From: Basidiobolus meristosporus CBS 931.73
Taxonomy: Eukaryota > Basidiobolomycota > Basidiobolomycetes > Basidiobolales > Basidiobolaceae
Reading direction: 5' to 3'
Assembly (NCBI GenBank): GCA_002104905.1
Contig: MCFE01000088.1
Coordinates: 1-64,000, forward strand
DNA length: 64,000 nt
Positions within the stretch are counted from its first letter, which is position 1, and every line of letters starts with the position of its first letter. A model generated the notes under the pieces. It did not search any database. It worked only from the letters and a program-made list of their open reading frames with translations, and was not told the DNA's origin. Shown one piece after another: positions 43,701 to 55,045 of this stretch. The position numbers were made by a program, and so were the translations under genes.

Positions 43701-45432
43701 CTTCACAGTGCTCCAAAATAGCTGGGGGATCAATTTTCACTCCAGATATTAGCTGATCTTTGATCATTTTACGCAAATAATCAAAATTGATGTGTCCAAA
43801 TCTCCTGTGCCAAAGCATTGGTGTTTCTTCATTTAAGTTACTTATATTGGCTTCCAGATATGATGGAATATAAGTCAACTTGTATAGATTCTGATCTCTG
43901 ATGCCCGAAGCAATATGAGCACCATTTTGATCAGTGATCCTGCATCCAGAATTGTCAAAACTGAAACTGAGTCCTTCTGCTGTGGCCTTGCTTACAGAGA
44001 GTAGGTTCTTGGCTATTTCTGGTACATAGAGTACTTCTTTAAAGGTCAGTGTATGGCTTCCTTTACTGCTTCTAAGGTTTACTTGGATAGTTCCTTCTCC
44101 CACTGCATCAAGTGTTCTATTGTCACCCATGAAAACCTTCTTAATTGGAATTTCTTGATATTGGGTAAAAAGTTCTTTTTGGTGTGTAAAGTGTTGAGAA
44201 GCTCCAGAGTCAATATACCACGTCTGAGAATCCTTGTTTGTGGTCATATTTAGTGCAGATATGAATAGTCTATCTTCAGTTGTTGCAGCATTTCCATATT
44301 CAGGCTTCTTTTGCTGATTATCTTTCTTTTTGAGACACCGGTCTGATGTGTGTCCTTTCCTTTTGCAGTAGCTACAAAACAGGTTGCTGTTGCCTTTGTA
44401 GGGTCTTGGGTATCTCCTTTGTTGGCTATCATTGCTTATTAAAGCATTTTCTTCTTCCTTCTTATTAGCGCTTGATTTTCTTAATTCTTCATCCAGGAGC
44501 CTTCCATATACGTAATTTAAGGTCAAATCTTCAGTTCTGGACTCTAGGGCTGATACAAGGCCCTGAAACTTGTCTGTCAGGCTATTCAGGATGGTAACTA
44601 TCACATCCTCATCAGTAGTTGGTACGCCCACAGATTCCATCTCATCTACCAGCAGGGTAATTCTGTTAATTAGATTTTTCATTTCTTCTCCTGGCAGCAT
44701 CTTTGTAGTAAAGAATTTTCTTCTCAGATACATTTTCTTGGCAGCTGAACATGACTGGTAGGTGTCTTCTAATGCCTTCCAGGCATTCTTTGCCGTTTTT
44801 GCTCTTGAGCATTGAATTAGCAATTTGTCCTTGACATTAAGGCAAATGCAGTTAAAGGCACTTTGTTCTTTCTTCTGGTACTTCAAGGCTTCCTCTCCCA
44901 CGTTTTTAGGAGGGCATTCTTCTCCCATGACAATATCCCAAAGGCCTCTTTCTTGTAGCAGCATCTTCATCTTCACCTTCCACACTTGGTAGTTAGATCC
45001 ATCCAACTTTTCAGCAGAGGGAAAAATTCCAGTAATAGCAGTAGTAGACATTGCAGAGAGTGACAGCTCGGGGCTCATAACCTGTTGTAAGAGTCTTGGA
45101 GATATTGGAAGTGATTGGGAGAACAAGTAGATTATGTGGTTTTCACTTAATGATTTATTGATTATAAAAGTAGTATTTATACTTTTACATGGTCTTGGCA
45201 TTACAAACACATAGAATAGGTTAAGGAAGGTCCCAAGAACATGTGTGCAAAGTTTGGGGCTGTTTGGACAACTTTGAGAATTTTCATGTTCTGGGTACCT
45301 GGTATTTTGGTGAAAATATTCTAAGTAAATCCCGACAAGGAATTTGGTCAGTATTCTCTAGGATTTGAAGGTGATGATCTAAGTGACTAAGTTAGGTGAA
45401 TATTTAGGTGGAAAATACAAATTTTTACAACA
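40763..45432 (-). mobile_element. Full-length Copia retrotransposon with defective RT motif (element 2)
   Basis: Same family as element 1. The 5' LTR is 45083-45432 (350 bp). The 3' LTR is 40763-41095 (333 bp), which lacks 17 bases near 40977 and has at least one other difference, so this insertion is older than element 1. Target duplication CTGGG. The primer-binding site GGTTATGAGCCC (45071-45082, minus strand) directly follows the 5' LTR. One long gag-pol frame is kept, but with changes in catalytic residues. It is inserted in an older LTR of its own family. Confidence 0.93.
41107..45078 (-). CDS. Copia gag-pol polyprotein with altered catalytic residues (element 2)
   Basis: 1323 residues, the same length as element 1, from ATG 45078. 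Zinc knuckle (CSYCKRKGHTSDRC), protease DSGAS and integrase motifs (SDNGGEY, PQQNGVAERANR) are kept. The reverse transcriptase box is YVDN at residues 998-1001 (42076-42087) instead of YVDD. The RNase H box reads STTKAEYM instead of STTEAEYM. Both replace acidic residues expected to bind catalytic metal, so this copy is probably not able to reverse transcribe on its own, although it could be mobilised by element 1. The YVDN change is shared with the fragment at 47080-48495, so the lesion is inherited within a sublineage. Confidence 0.9.
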   Translation of the reverse strand: MSPELSLSAMSTTAITGIFPSAEKLDGSNYQVWKVKMKMLLQERGLWDIVMGEECPPKNVGEEALKYQKKEQSAFNCICLNVKDKLLIQCSRAKTAKNAWKALEDTYQSCSAAKKMYLRRKFFTTKMLPGEEMKNLINRITLLVDEMESVGVPTTDEDVIVTILNSLTDKFQGLVSALESRTEDLTLNYVYGRLLDEELRKSSANKKEEENALISNDSQQRRYPRPYKGNSNLFCSYCKRKGHTSDRCLKKKDNQQKKPEYGNAATTEDRLFISALNMTTNKDSQTWYIDSGASQHFTHQKELFTQYQEIPIKKVFMGDNRTLDAVGEGTIQVNLRSSKGSHTLTFKEVLYVPEIAKNLLSVSKATAEGLSFSFDNSGCRITDQNGAHIASGIRDQNLYKLTYIPSYLEANISNLNEETPMLWHRRFGHINFDYLRKMIKDQLISGVKIDPPAILEHCEACIYGKQARQPFKSSGLIKTKKKLDLIHSDLCGPMQNLSLGGMKYLITFIDDYTRYTWVYFMERKEEALSKFREFKAMVERETGEKIKKIRSDNGGEYTSKLFIHFCKIHGIKQETTVPYSPQQNGVAERANRSIIDMARSMIHDQKLSYDFWAESVATAVYLKNRSYNRILRDSTPFEAWYGYRPSAEHLRIFGCTAYAKKLAGNQLKFEPKCVKCIFLGYCNESKAYRLYNTEAKKLIKSRDVLFDENSKFSQKMTSDDDENLISSPPIVRIESEQNNENFFTPEDSTTVVQPESVPRNIPEVIIPVSNARRSNRTRNSPNYYINEGTNLAYAYSVHIDEPQTVKEALNSPQTKFWRSAMTEEYQALMENQTWDLVKLPINQKSIGCRWVFKTKYKANGTIERYKARLVAKGYSQTKGLDYTETFAPVAKFNSIRLILAIAAKYKFFIHQMDVKTAFLNGELDEDVYMDQPDGFVDQDNPHLVCKLKKSLYGLKQSPRAWNCKIDSYLESLSFKRSNADYSIYYKPDRANPVLLALYVDNLIIAANNLETLEETKSSLSKEFKMSNLGELSYYLGIKFSIDRSTQTITLSQSKYIQDILKKYKMEDCKPAATPMETNLNLVKTQPNQESLVPSESPDFPYQSMVGSLMYIMLGTQPDISYSVGVVSQHNQNYGSDHIAAVKRIFRYLKGTADICLRYTYKDSEQDLVGYSDADWGRNLEDRRSTTGYTFLYCKGAISWNSRKQPTVALSTTKAEYMAACEATKEAMWLRKLFADLGLCQKTPITLFQDNQGCIQLGRNPTFHARTKHIDIRHHFIREAIENNLVSLVYCPTDEMIADIFTKPLARDKFEYLRSKLGLVSMNI

Positions 45433-45572
45433 CTGGGCACCTGGTATTTGGTGAAAATATTCTAAGTAAATCCCAACAAGGAATTTGGTCAGTATTCTCT
45501 AGGATTTGAGGGTGATGATCTAGTGACTAAGTTAGGTGAATATTTAGGTGGAAATACAAATTTTTACAACAC

Positions 45573-46720
45573 TCCCACTCAGCTAAATGTTCATACTGAC
45601 TAGTCCTAATTTTGACCTAAGATATTCAAACTTGTCTCTAGCTAATGGTTTGGTAAATATGTCTGCAATCATTTCATCTGTAGGACAGTAAACTAAGCTA
45701 ACTAAGTTATTCTCTATAGCTTCACGTATGAAATGATGTCTAATATCTATATGCTTGGTTCTAGCATGAAAAGTTGGATTCCTTGATTATCTTAAAATAA
45801 AGTAATAGTCATTTTTTGACATGGGCCTAAATCAGTAAGAAGCTTTCTTAACCACATTGCTTCTTTTGTAGCTTCACAGGCTGCCATATACTCTGCCTCT
45901 GTGGTAGAAAGTGCTATGGCTGGTTGCTTTCTTGAATTCCATGAAATTGCTCCTTTACAGTAAAGAAAGGTGTATCCTGTGGTGGATCTTCTGTATTCCA
46001 AATTTTGTCCCCAATCAGCAGCAGAGTATCCCACAAGATCCTGTGCTGAATCCTTATAAGTGTATCTTAAGCAGATATCAGCGGTTCCTTTTAGGTATCT
46101 AAAAATCCGCTTAACTGCTGCAATATGATCAGATCCATGGTCCTGATTATTCTGGCTGACAACTCCCACTGAATATGAGATATCTGGACGTGTTCCAAGC
46201 ATGATAAACATCAGACTGCCGGCCATAGATTGATAAGGTAAGTCAGGGCTTTCAGATGGCACCAAGCTCTCTTGATTTGGTTGAGTCTTGACCAAGTTAA
46301 GGTTTGTCTCCATTGGGGTAGCTGCCAGTTTACAGTCTTCCATTTTGTACTTCTTTAGTATATCTTGAATATACTTGGATTGGCTTAGGGTAATAGTCTG
46401 GGTACTTCTGTCTATGGAGAACTTTATTCCTAAGTAGTAAATCAGTTCTTCTGGATTGGACATCTTGAGCTCTTTAGATAAGCTGGATTAAGTCTCTTCC
46501 AATGCTTCTAGGTTATTGGCGGATATAATAAGATCATTCACATATAGAGCTAAGCAAATTGGATTTACTCAACCTGGCTTATAGTATGTACTAAAGTCAG
46601 CATTACTCCTTTTGAAACTCAAAGATTTCAGATAAGAATCTATCTGGCAGTTCCAGGCTCACAGTGATTGTTGCAGTCCATAAAGAGACTTTTAAGCTTG
46701 AAGACTAAGTGTGGGTTACC
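45573..46720 (-). pseudogene. Truncated Copia pol fragment (element 3)
   Basis: RT C-terminus, RNase H and 3' end of a Copia element belonging to the split LTR at 40550-45572. A readable frame covers 45792-46463 (KFSIDRSTQTITLSQSKYI, GYSAADWGQ, STTEAEYMAACEA). A deletion near 45780 and several stops upstream of 46463 break it. It ends abruptly at 46720, where another LTR begins. Confidence 0.85.
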
Positions 46721-47068
46721 TGTTGTAAGAGTCTTGGAGATATTGGAAGTGATTGGGAGAACAAGTAGATTATGTGGTTTTCACTTAATGATTTATTGAA
46801 AGTAAAAGTAGTATTTATACTTTTACCTGGTCTTGGCATTACAAACACGTAGAATAGGTTAAGGAAGGTCCCAAGAACATGTGTGCAAGGTTTGGGGTTG
46901 TTTGGACAACTTTGAGAATTTTCATGTTCTGGGTACCTGGTATTTTGGTGAAAATATTCCAAGTAAATCCCGACAAGGAATTTGGTCAGTATTCTCTAGG
47001 ATTTGAGGGTGATGATCTAGTGACTAAGTTAGGTGAATATTTAGGTGGAAATACAAATTTTTACAACA
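46721..47068 (-). repeat. Copia 3' LTR of element 4
   Basis: 348 bp, TGTTGTAA...TTACAACA on the minus strand, followed by the usual CTCCCACTCA and pol end. The matching 5' LTR is missing because the element is truncated at about 48448. Confidence 0.88.
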
Positions 47069-47079
47069 CTCCCACTCAG

Positions 47080-48495
47080 CTAAATGTTCATACTGACTAG
47101 TCCTAATTTTGACCTAAGATATTCAAACTTGTCTCTAGCTAATGGTTTGGTAAATATGTCTGCAATCATTTCATCTGTAGGACAGTAAACTAAGCTAACT
47201 AAGTTATTCTCTATAGCTTCACGTATGAAATGATGTCTAATATCTATGTGCTTGGTTCTAGCATGAAAAGTTGGATTTCTACCTAATTGTATACATCCTT
47301 GATTATCTTGAAATAAAGTAATAGGTGTTTTTTGACATAGGCCTAAATCTGTAAAAAGCTTTCTTAACCACATTGCTTCTTTTGTAGCTTCACAGGCTGC
47401 CATATACTCTGCCTCTGTGGTGGAAAGTGCAACGGTTGGTTGCTTTCTTGAATTCCATGATATTGCTCCTTTACAGTAAAGAAAGGTGTATCCTGTGGTG
47501 GATCTTCTGTCTTCTAAATTTTGTCCCCAATCAGCATCAGAGTATCCCACAAGATCCTGTTCTGAATCCTTATAAGTATATCTTAAGCAGATATCAGCAG
47601 TTCCTTTTAGGTATCTAAAAATCCGCTTAACTGCTGCAATATGATCAGATCCATAATTCTGATTATGTTGGCTGACAACTCCCACTGGATATGAGATATC
47701 TGGACGTGTTCCAAGCATGATATACATCAGACTGCCAACCATAGATTGACAAGGAAAGTCAGGGCTTTCAGATGGCACCAAGCTCTCTTGATTTGGTTGA
47801 GTTTTGACCAAGTTAAGGTTTGTCTCCATTGGGGTAGCTGCCAGTTTACAGTCTTCCATTTTGTACTTCTTTAGTATATCTTGAATATACTTGGATTGGC
47901 TTAGGGTAATAGTCTGGGTACTTCTGTCTATGGAGAACTTAATCCCTAAGTAGTAACTAAGTTCTCCTAGATTGGACATCTTGAACTCCTTAGATAGGCT
48001 GGATTTAGTCTCTTCCAATGTTTCTAGGTTATTGGCGGCTATAATAAGATTGTCCACATATAGAGCTAATAGAACTGGATTTGCTCTATCTGGCTTATGG
48101 TATATACTATAGTCAGCATTACTCCTTTTGAAACTCAAAGATTCCAAATAAGAATCTATCTTGCAATTCCAGGCTCTTGGTGATTGTTTGAGACCATATA
48201 GTGACTTTTTAAGCTTGCAGACCAAATGGGGGTTATCTTGGTTGGCTAACCCATCAGGCTGGTGCATATACACATCCTCATCAAGTTCTCCACTCAAAAA
48301 TGCAGTTTTTACATCCATTTGATGAGTAAAAAACTTATATTTGGCTGCAATAGCCAATATTAATCTGATGGAATTAAACTTGGCTACCAGTGCAAAGGTC
48401 TCAGTATAGTCAAGTCCTTTTGTTTGAGAGTATCCTTTAGCTACAAGAGGTCTTAGAACTGGTGGAGATACTAAGGCCTCTTTTGGTAGTTGCAT
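47080..48495 (-). pseudogene. Chimeric open frame: Gypsy RT fragment fused to Copia RT-RNase H
   Basis: A 471-codon open frame. The first ~17 codons (MQLPKEALVSPPVLRPL) match the Gypsy pol at about 55690-55750. From about 48448 downward the sequence is Copia, LVAKGYSQTKGLDYTETF to the normal Copia stop. The junction is at CAAGAGGTCTT/CTACAAG, and the two pieces are in frame. The Copia part carries YVDN and an otherwise open RNase H (SDADWG, STTEAEYM). It is most likely a recombination joint between a 5'-truncated Copia and the Gypsy copy next to it, not a working gene. Confidence 0.85.
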
Positions 48496-51400
48496 GGCTT
48501 CTTTTTGCTTTTCTCCCCATATATATGGGGTATTCTTTCCGTGTAGTTGTTAGATTGGTTCTGCTATCTCAGAAAATTTTGGGATCCAGATCCTAAAGAG
48601 CCCACAAGCTGGCACAAAGCCACAAGCTTGTGTTAGATTTGTGGGAGTAGGCTAGTGGCATATTGTTTGTGTCTTGGAGTCTCCAGGTGAATGACCAAAG
48701 GTGTTCCACTTTTGTCCAACAATGGATATCTCTGATACACCAAAGCTGCTTTTCTCACCGGTAATGGTGAGTCCAGCTTCTTCAATGGCTTGTAATATAG
48801 CATTATTGTCTGAAATATGGTCATAGACAGACTTTTGTACTCCAGGCATAAATTCAGTGGTGTCTTGGAATTTTGGTCCTTTGATGTCAATGTCATCAAC
48901 AAGGACAGCAAGTTTCTCAGGTATAAACTGGTACAGAACATTCACCATGCATCTCTGGAACTGAGCCACAGAGTTTGTAGCCCCTAGGCTGAGTCTTGTA
49001 ATCCTTAACAGTCTAAATGGTGTCTGGAATGCAAACATATCTCTTGATGTCTCATCAAGGGGGATCTGGTCTTATCCTGAGTAGAGATTGTATGTTGAGT
49101 AGATGGAGTGACCACTAAAGCTTTCTGCAAAGTTACCAATAGATGGAGGTATAGCAGCATCTCTGATAGTAAAAGCATTTGCAGGTTGCATGTCCTGAAT
49201 GAATTAGAGCTTCCCATTCTTCTTTTTGGTCACAAACCATCTGTTAGCATAAGGTCCATAGCAAGGTTCTAGGATACCAGCTTCTATCTTCTTCTTAAGT
49301 AGGTTGTGCACATCAGCTTGGTGTCCTCTGCGCAGTGGGTAAGGCTTAAATGACCAGGGTGTGTGGGGCACTGTATCAATCATGATGGGTTTTTCAACCA
49401 ATGCATTTAAGAGCCCCATCTCCTTGTCATTATATGAGAAAACCCCATCATGCCTTTTCAGGGTTTCTTCAAATAATAAGATCTCCTCTGGTGTAAGGTT
49501 TCCATCACCAATGATAAGTTGCTTAAGTCTCTCAGGTGTAAGTTGTATATCTTCTTGTGTTTCTTCTGGTGGTCTGATGTAGTCAGCAGGTCAAGATCCA
49601 TCAGTCAAAGGTGTAAGTGATGGTCTAATCTTCTGTTCTACTATCTTATATCTTGTTTGAGCCATAGCCATCTGCTCCTGTATACCTAATGAGCAGCTCC
49701 AAATGTTGGGGTGTATTTTGTCAGGCTTCTCATCTTCTTCCATAACAAGATGTGTCTTCTGGCAAGCAGTATGTGTCCTCTTATTGTGGGGTGTTACACC
49801 ACAGAGCATTGACTGCAGCCCTGGGTTGGATCCTTTTATGGTGAACCATAATGACCCATTGGAATAGTTGGTAGTTGTGGACTTAGTACTGGTTTCACAT
49901 AGTCTTCCAAGCAGAAGGTCAAAGTTTGCCTTCTGGCAGATCAAGAGGGGAAGCCAGACCTTGATTCCTTGGACCTCAATAGGGAACTTGTGCACAACAC
50001 CATAGAGTGGACTAGATCCTGAGCTTGCATTAGTCATGTTCCATCCAATATCTATATCAACAGGCAGTAGCTCTTTGCTTCTAAGTGACTTCCAGAAGTC
50101 TAGTGCCATGACACAAATCTCTGAACCACTGTCAATATGGCAGTCAACAGGGTCATCATATATGTGTCCTTTCACTACAGCAGTTGCAACTGAGTAAAAG
50201 GCCTTGTATCCAGTAGTGTTGTCATCTTCTTGGTGGTCTTCATGGCTTGTCTGAATTATATGGGTGTCTGTATGTTCAACAGCTTGTCATCTTGTTCTAA
50301 GCTGCTCATTACAGGTCTTCCTAACAGATGGGGATACACTCATGATTTCTCCAATCAACTAAGTGAGGTTCTGTTTCAGCAGCTTCTCAATTATCAGTTG
50401 AGGGCTTGAGTAGCTTGCTATCTTGGAGGTCATCTGAAAGTGAGGTAATGGATCTTGGGTGGCCAGCATTCTAGGCCTCTTGTCTATGGCAACTTCAGGT
50501 TCTTCAAATTGTGGTCTTCTAAGGATGGGCTTGGCAGGTTCTTCAGGGAGGTGTCTTTTGGTAGCAAGGGCATCAACTTTGTATTGTCTTTTGTCAGGGC
50601 TGCTTGGACTCACTGTATGAGTCCCAATAAGGGCTTCAACAGTGATATTTCTGGCTGCTGAGTCAGATTTCTGAAAAGGAGCTCTCATCCCTCCACTTCA
50701 GAAACTAGTGGGAACTCTTCTTCCTTCCTTGTCAGCAAGCATTCCATCAGTATCAAACTGTACTGTTCCTTCTGTAAGTAGCTGACTAAGCTCTGAGCAC
50801 TCTTGTCTGGCATGCTGACTAGAGTCACACCAGACACAGTGTCTGGGCAAAGGTCTTTGGCACTCAGTGGATACCTCAGCTGAGCCATTAATTTTGAGGG
50901 CCAGCTTTTGTAGCTGTTCAGCAAGTTGGTCAATTCTGTAAGTAGTGTAGGTCTGATTGTCAGCAACAGAACTCCTTGCCTCCTTGGTTGACTGATCTGG
51001 CAGATTAGATGTCAGGAGTCTCAGAAAGGGGGAAGTTTGCTTTGTCTCTAAGAGAACATGTTTCATCACTGCAAAGCAATGAATGCCAGACTTGTCATCC
51101 TTGGCTGCATGTAAGTCAACTTTCCTTGCCAAGTCCTGGGGAAGCCCTTGTGCAAGGTAAAGTGTCATTGTAAACTAAGTTATTGCCTGGGACTCTAGGA
51201 GTGGCTTGGCCATATCTTCATACTGCTGAATGAACTCTTCAAGTGGTAGCTTAGAAAGTCCAGTCCTTCCAATGTGTCTGAGGTCTTCAATTCCATAGTA
51301 TACCTGGGGACTACCATACTTGGTCAGTGGTTAATCTTCATTAAGGCCCAGTCAGTGAGAATGTCTCCTTGTCTGAGAAGCTTAGTGGTAATATCATTGG

Positions 51401-52691
51401 TGAAGTAGTAGGGGAAGTCTTCAGCCATTTCTTGTTCAGATAGGCTGCACATCTTGCAAGCTTCTCCCATTTCAATATGAAGCTTTCCACATTCTTTCCA
51501 TCAAACTGTGTTGCTCTATGTGAGAGTGGTAATGGCATAGAGTTCATTTGGGCAGGTAGGTTGGCGTTGTAATCTTGATAATATTGGTAGTCTCTTTTCA
51601 ATAAGTGGATAACAGAGTGGTGGTGTATAAGTCCAAAGGGCAAAATACGGCCAACACTTCTCCAGTGTGTATGTGTGTGGGGTGCTCACTGGGTGCAATA
51701 ATCTCTGGCAAAAGCTTGCTAGTAATACTAGGTCTTTTTTCTAATCTAATATGAATGGGGATAAAGCCACAAGCTTGTCAAGGGAAAACTATTGAGCTAC
51801 AATCCCCAACTTAGTTGGTGTCTTAGCAAAAGTTTATAATGGCTTCAACATCCTTTGAGATGACAATGTACTAAAGCTTCCAAAGTCAAAACAACTGTAA
51901 ACTCTACCAACAGTGACTTTTTAAGAATGCAGCTTTGACCAATAGTTACAAAGACTGAAAAGCATCTTTGCCTGTACAAGAACAAACTTGGGAAAGCAAT
52001 CAAATATAATAAAAGATACCTACTCTGAGTATTCCTTACAAGTAATGCCTCCAAGGTCAGTTGGCTGTCAGCATGGTTTCCTGGGAGTATTATCAGGTCT
52101 GAGTCAGAAAGTAGTGGTATAGGTAGTGGTGATCTCACTAATCAATAAGTTGGAATATTGGAAGAGGAATGATTTATTTTTAAGGGATAGCCTCCCTGAT
52201 TTACTTTTTGCTGCACAAATTCTTGCTAGAAAATACTTTCTGGAAGTTTCCAGAAGGTGGTAGACAGCTAATCATGTTGATGTGTACTAAAGATAGCCCA
52301 ACTTCTTGACAGATTGTTCCTTGAGACATAGTATTACCTAGCCAATCAGATATTGGTAATATGAAACCTCTGTGTTGTGTAGTTACTTCATATGGTAGTA
52401 GGATAGGAGGGTTATGATGCCAGGATGGCCACATGACATAGGCATTGTTGGGGGTACTTGCCTTATATGGTAGCTATCTTATCTTGGCCTTGTGGCAAGG
52501 AATAGGAACAGCTTGTGTAATGGGTTAATAGTGACAAATAGTTTGCCAGGTCACATAATAATAATCACATAGACAGATAGAAATGTTACAATTTGGGATG
52601 TTACTGATATAGGAGGGATAATCCTTCATAGGGAAGTGAATGTATGGGAATGTGCACATCTGTATGTGGGTATCACTATTACCCCACTACA
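48449..52691 (-). mobile_element. Decayed Ty3/Gypsy element (copy A)
   Basis: The 5' LTR is about 51617-52691. Internal pieces run downward: gag (51640-50690) with interrupting stops and a zinc knuckle; protease (50175-49591) with IDSGSEICVMALDFW; RT start (49419-49204) ending KKKNGKL and stopped by TAA at about 49201; RT core (49038-48652) with VDDIDIKG. The element is cut off at 48449 by the joint with Copia element 4. The leader between LTR and gag has also been deleted, joining the LTR end directly to CTGTTATCC. It is non-functional, but keeps the protease region that copy B lacks. Confidence 0.85.
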
Positions 52692-53432
52692 ATGGCTCAA
52701 ATCTTCAGATAAATCTTGTTGGGTCCTGGGGAGCTTGTATGGACCACACATGTTGTGTGCCAAATATCTAGTGGTGCATAAGTCCAAGGGAGAGATACAT
52801 CCAGCACTTCTCAAGTGTTTTGTGTGTGCAGTGTTCACTGGGTGCAATAACCTTTAGCAAAAGCTTGCTAGGAATACTTGGTTCTGTCTCTAATCTAATG
52901 TGATGGGGAATAAAGCCACAAGCTTGTCAAGGGAAAACTATTGAGCTACAATCCCTAACTTAGTTGGCATCTTAACAAAAGTATGTGCTGGGTTCAGAAT
53001 CCTTTGAGATGACAATGTACTAAAGCTTCCAAAGTCAAAACAACTGAAAACTTGACAAGCAGGGACTTGATAAGAATGCAGCTGTGGTCAATAGTTACAA
53101 AGACAGAAAAGCATCTTTGCCTGTACAAGAACAAACTTGGGAAAGAATCAAATATAATAAAAGATACCTACTATGAGTACTCCTCACAAGAAGTGCCTCC
53201 AAGGTCAGTAGGCTGTCAGTGTGGTTTCCTGAGAGTGTCCTGTGGTCTGGGGCTGGAAGTTCAGGTAGCAGCAGGTAGGAGTGATCACACTAATCAACAA
53301 GTCAGTATATTGATAAAAGGGATGATGATCTATTGTTGAGGGATAACTTCCCTAATGTACTTTTCTCACTGGCTAAGTAATTATTACTCATGGTGTTCCA
53401 GAAGGTTCCAGAGATCAATAGAAATCTTAATG
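52692..53432 (+). repeat. Gypsy leader remnant and LTR subfamily 2 fragment
   Basis: 52692-52767 matches the leader of a Gypsy element (compare 58530-58605). From about 52768 an LTR begins (GTGGTGCATAAGTCCAAGGG) that is similar to the Gypsy LTRs for ~400 bases and then differs: it has TTGTTGAGGGATA and CCAGAAGGTTCC where the others have AAGGGATAGCCTCCC. It is truncated at 53432, where integrase sequence starts. Confidence 0.65.
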
Positions 53433-53574
53433 AAATTGGGCCATGGCCTCTTTCAACCATTCCATTGGCCTGTGGGTGATAAGCAGTGGTGAAAGCAATA
53501 TGAATCTTGTATTGTGAGCAGAGTTCCTGGATCAAATTTGAAGTCATTTCTCCTTGGTCAGTGGTGTGGTGGAG
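53433..53574 (-). pseudogene. Gypsy integrase core fragment (copy B, part 2)
   Basis: Reads TDQGEMTSNLIQELCSQYK and AYHPQANGMVERGHGPI, the Ty3-type integrase region with the second catalytic Asp and the Glu context. It continues in frame with the integrase piece ending at 54645 if the intervening LTR and one copy of a 4-bp target duplication are ignored. Confidence 0.8.
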
Positions 53575-54644
53575 TATAAGTCCAAAGGGCAAACTACAGC
53601 CAACACTTCTCAAGTGTGAATGTGTGTGGGGTGTTCACTGGGTGCAATAACCTCTGGCAAAAGCTTGCTAGGAATACTGGGTCTTTTGTCTAATCTAATA
53701 TGAATTGGGATAAAGCCACAAGCTTGTCAAGGGAAAACTATTGAACTACAATCCCCAACTTAGTTGGCGTCTTAACAAAAGTTTATAATGGCTTTGACGT
53801 CCTTTGAGATGACAATGCACTAAAGCTTCCAAAGTCAAAACAACTGTAAACTCCACCAACAGGGACTTGATAAGAATGCAGCTTTAACCAATAGTTACAA
53901 AGACTGAAAAGTATCTTTGCCTGTACAAGAACAAACTTGCAAAAACAATCAAATATAATAAAATATACCTACTCTGAGTATTCCTCACAAGTAGTGCCTC
54001 CAAGGTCAGTTGACTGTCAGAGCAGTTTCCTGGGAGTATTGTCAGGTCTGAGTCAGAAAATAGTGGTATAGGTAGTGGTGATCTCACTAATCAATAAGTT
54101 GGAATATTGGAAGAGGGATGATTTATTTTAAGGGATAGCCTCCCTTATATACTTTTTGGCTGCTCAAATTCTTGCTAGAAAATACTTTCTGGAAGTTTCC
54201 TGAAGGTAGTAGACAACCAATCATGTCTTTGTGTACTAAAAATAGCGCAAATTCTTGACAGGTAGTTCCATGAGACATAGTAGCACCTAGCCAATCAGGT
54301 AGTGGTAATATGAAACCTCTGTGTCATGTGGTTGCCTCTTATGGTAGTAGGATAGGAGGGTTATGATGCCAGGATGGTCACATGACATGGGCACTGTTGG
54401 GGGTACTTGCCTTATATGGTAGCTATCTTATCTTGGCCTTGTGGCAAGGAATAAGAATAGCTTGTGCAATGGGTTAATAGTGACAAATAGTTTGTCAGGT
54501 TGCATAGTAATAATCACATAGACAAAAATAGGAAATATTGCAAATTTGGGATGATAATAATATAGGGGGGGTAATCCTTTTTAGGGAAGTGAACGCATGA
54601 GAATGAGCACATCTGCCTGTGGGTGTCACTGTGACCCCACTACA
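53575..54644 (-). repeat. Gypsy LTR (subfamily 1), solo, inserted in integrase of copy B
   Basis: 1070 bp. The minus strand begins TGTAGTGGGGTCAC and ends near CTCCACCACA. The flanks are GTGG on the left and GCGG on the right, a probable 4-bp target duplication with one transition. It contains a TATATA box (about 54145) and is closely similar to 58606-59684. Confidence 0.8.
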
Positions 54645-55030
54645 GCGGCAAACTGGCTGATGCAGCCAAATCTGCATATTATATCTTCAAGAATAAAACT
54701 CCATATGGTGTGGTTTTTGTTATTGGATAGAGCTCAAGCTTCTACCCACCCACTCAGATCATCTCTGGCAACAATAAGGTACTTCTTGGTTCCAGCAGTT
54801 GGCATGTGGACCAGGTCAATGCCAACCTTCTGCCATAGACAAGGTGTGTAGGTTGGATGGAGCGGCTCCTCATATCTCTTAGTTGACCTTCTTTGGCAAA
54901 TGTCACAAGATTCAACAAAGTGTTGGACATCATAATACATATGCTCCCAGTAGTATCTACTGGGAACAACATTGTAAGTGGCATCTCTGCCTCTATGACA
55001 ACCAGGCCTTCCTTCATGAAGGCTTGACAT
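54645..55030 (-). pseudogene. Gypsy integrase N-terminal domain and core start (copy B, part 1)
   Basis: HEGRPGCHRGRD...YVQHFVESCDICQRRS-type HHCC zinc domain (read as HFVESCDICQRRS), then GIDLVHMP with the first catalytic Asp and DDLSGWVEA. A stop codon follows at about 54734, and the core continues to the LTR insertion at 54644. Confidence 0.8.
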
Positions 55031-55045
55031 AATAGTCAGTTGTTC

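Larger units (their letters stand above)
40550..45572 (-). repeat. Older Copia LTR split by element 2
   Basis: 40550-40762 and 45438-45572 join across element 2 into one LTR of about 348 bp in the same orientation. It is the 3' LTR of the truncated pol fragment at 45573-46720. The insertion duplicated CTGGG (40758-40762 and 45433-45437). Confidence 0.85.
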
